Source of the DNA: Variovorax sp. dw_308
GTDB lineage: Bacteria > Pseudomonadota > Gammaproteobacteria > Burkholderiales > Burkholderiaceae_C
DNA length: 64,000 nucleotides
Assembly (NCBI RefSeq): GCF_019207085.1
Contig: NZ_JAATOM010000003.1
Location: 186,001-250,000, forward strand
Direction of reading: 5' to 3'
In this document: positions 63,948 through 64,000 of the stretch, one piece after another
Position numbering within the stretch: position 1 is the first letter of the stretch
Layout of the letters: each line of letters opens with the position of its first letter
Translations under genes and position numbers: made by a program
The notes under the pieces: model-generated
The model's database searches: none
The model's input: the letters and a program-made list of their open reading frames with translations, nothing else
Told to the model about the DNA's origin: nothing

Positions 63948-64000
63948 ATGAACAAGGACACCATCGAGGGCAATTGGAAGCAGCTCAAGGGCAAGGTCAA
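63948..64000 (+). CDS. CsbD family stress protein, cut by the window end
   Basis: Only the first 17 codons are visible: MNKDTIEGNWKQLKGKV, the standard start of CsbD proteins, small hydrophilic stress proteins often under stationary-phase or general-stress control. The AAGGAGAAAGCC ribosome site is strong. The 180 bases upstream hold no other gene. Confidence 0.85.
   Translation, partial: MNKDTIEGNWKQLKGKV

Noticed and set aside
1..64000. CRISPR array, prophage, transposase or integrase
   Set aside because: No regularly spaced repeats, no transposase or integrase motifs, and codon use is even across the window; the two tRNA genes show no nearby duplicated 3' end or integrase.

Overview
The window is about 64 kb of GC-rich chromosomal DNA from a betaproteobacterium of the order Burkholderiales, most like the Comamonadaceae (Variovorax-type). 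The reasons are an EarP plus Arg32-type EF-P pair, a rpsF-priB-rpsR-rplI operon, a ppsA/ppsR pair, an H-NS-family protein with the short C-terminal DNA-binding motif, a TtuC-type dehydrogenase and overall gene style. Coding density is very high, no gap exceeds 300 bases, and I see no insertion sequence, prophage, CRISPR array, integron or rRNA operon. The genus is an inference.

Left part (1-11.2 kb): a PIN-PhoH protein, a small operon (VOC, EVE, MGMT-like, WYL regulator), dnaB with a perfect DnaA box in its leader, the ribosomal operon rpsF-priB-rpsR-rplI, an unrecognised protein, and the divergent ppsA/ppsR pair (PEP synthase and its regulatory kinase/phosphorylase).

Centre-left (11.2-31.8 kb): about 20 kb almost wholly devoted to iron, haem and peroxide. 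It holds a haem operon hmuR-hmuS-VOC-hmuT-hmuU-hmuV with a Fur-like site, ahpC/ahpF, bacterioferritin, and a five-gene unit of PepSY, DUF2271, DUF4198, ApbE and a membrane-anchored diflavin reductase. Then come a Fiu-type catecholate-siderophore receptor with its YbiX/PiuC dioxygenase, bacterioferritin-associated ferredoxin, tonB-exbB-exbD, hemP and a HbpS/GlcG-like protein. The outer-membrane receptors are powered by the local TonB system, Bfr and Bfd store and release iron, and AhpCF removes peroxide. The five-gene unit looks like a flavin-based electron conduit across the inner membrane: the DUF2271 protein carries a D-G-I-T-G-A-T motif of the kind ApbE flavinylates. A near-ideal tetrameric OxyR site lies next to the ahpC promoter, and Fur-like sites sharing a TGCGA half-site recur upstream of iron genes.

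Middle (31.9-42.2 kb): a YccA/BI-1 membrane protein, rlmD, the stress cluster surE-pcm-nlpD-rpoS, a quinone-reductase-like enzyme, an H-NS-like protein, tRNA-His(GTG), ppiD, tRNA-Val(TAC) and hupB.

Right part (42.2-64 kb): a tartrate/malate dehydrogenase next to a fluoroacetate-dehalogenase-like hydrolase and a divergent LysR regulator; uvrC-pgsA-DMT transporter; a gamma-glutamyltransferase lipoprotein; an OsmC-like protein; earP-efp; diaminopropionate ammonia-lyase and an M20 amidohydrolase with a divergent Lrp regulator; a LOG-family protein; and a tight operon pncB-NhaD-like antiporter-hydroxyacid dehydrogenase-rmuC-MFS. The window ends inside a CsbD-like gene.
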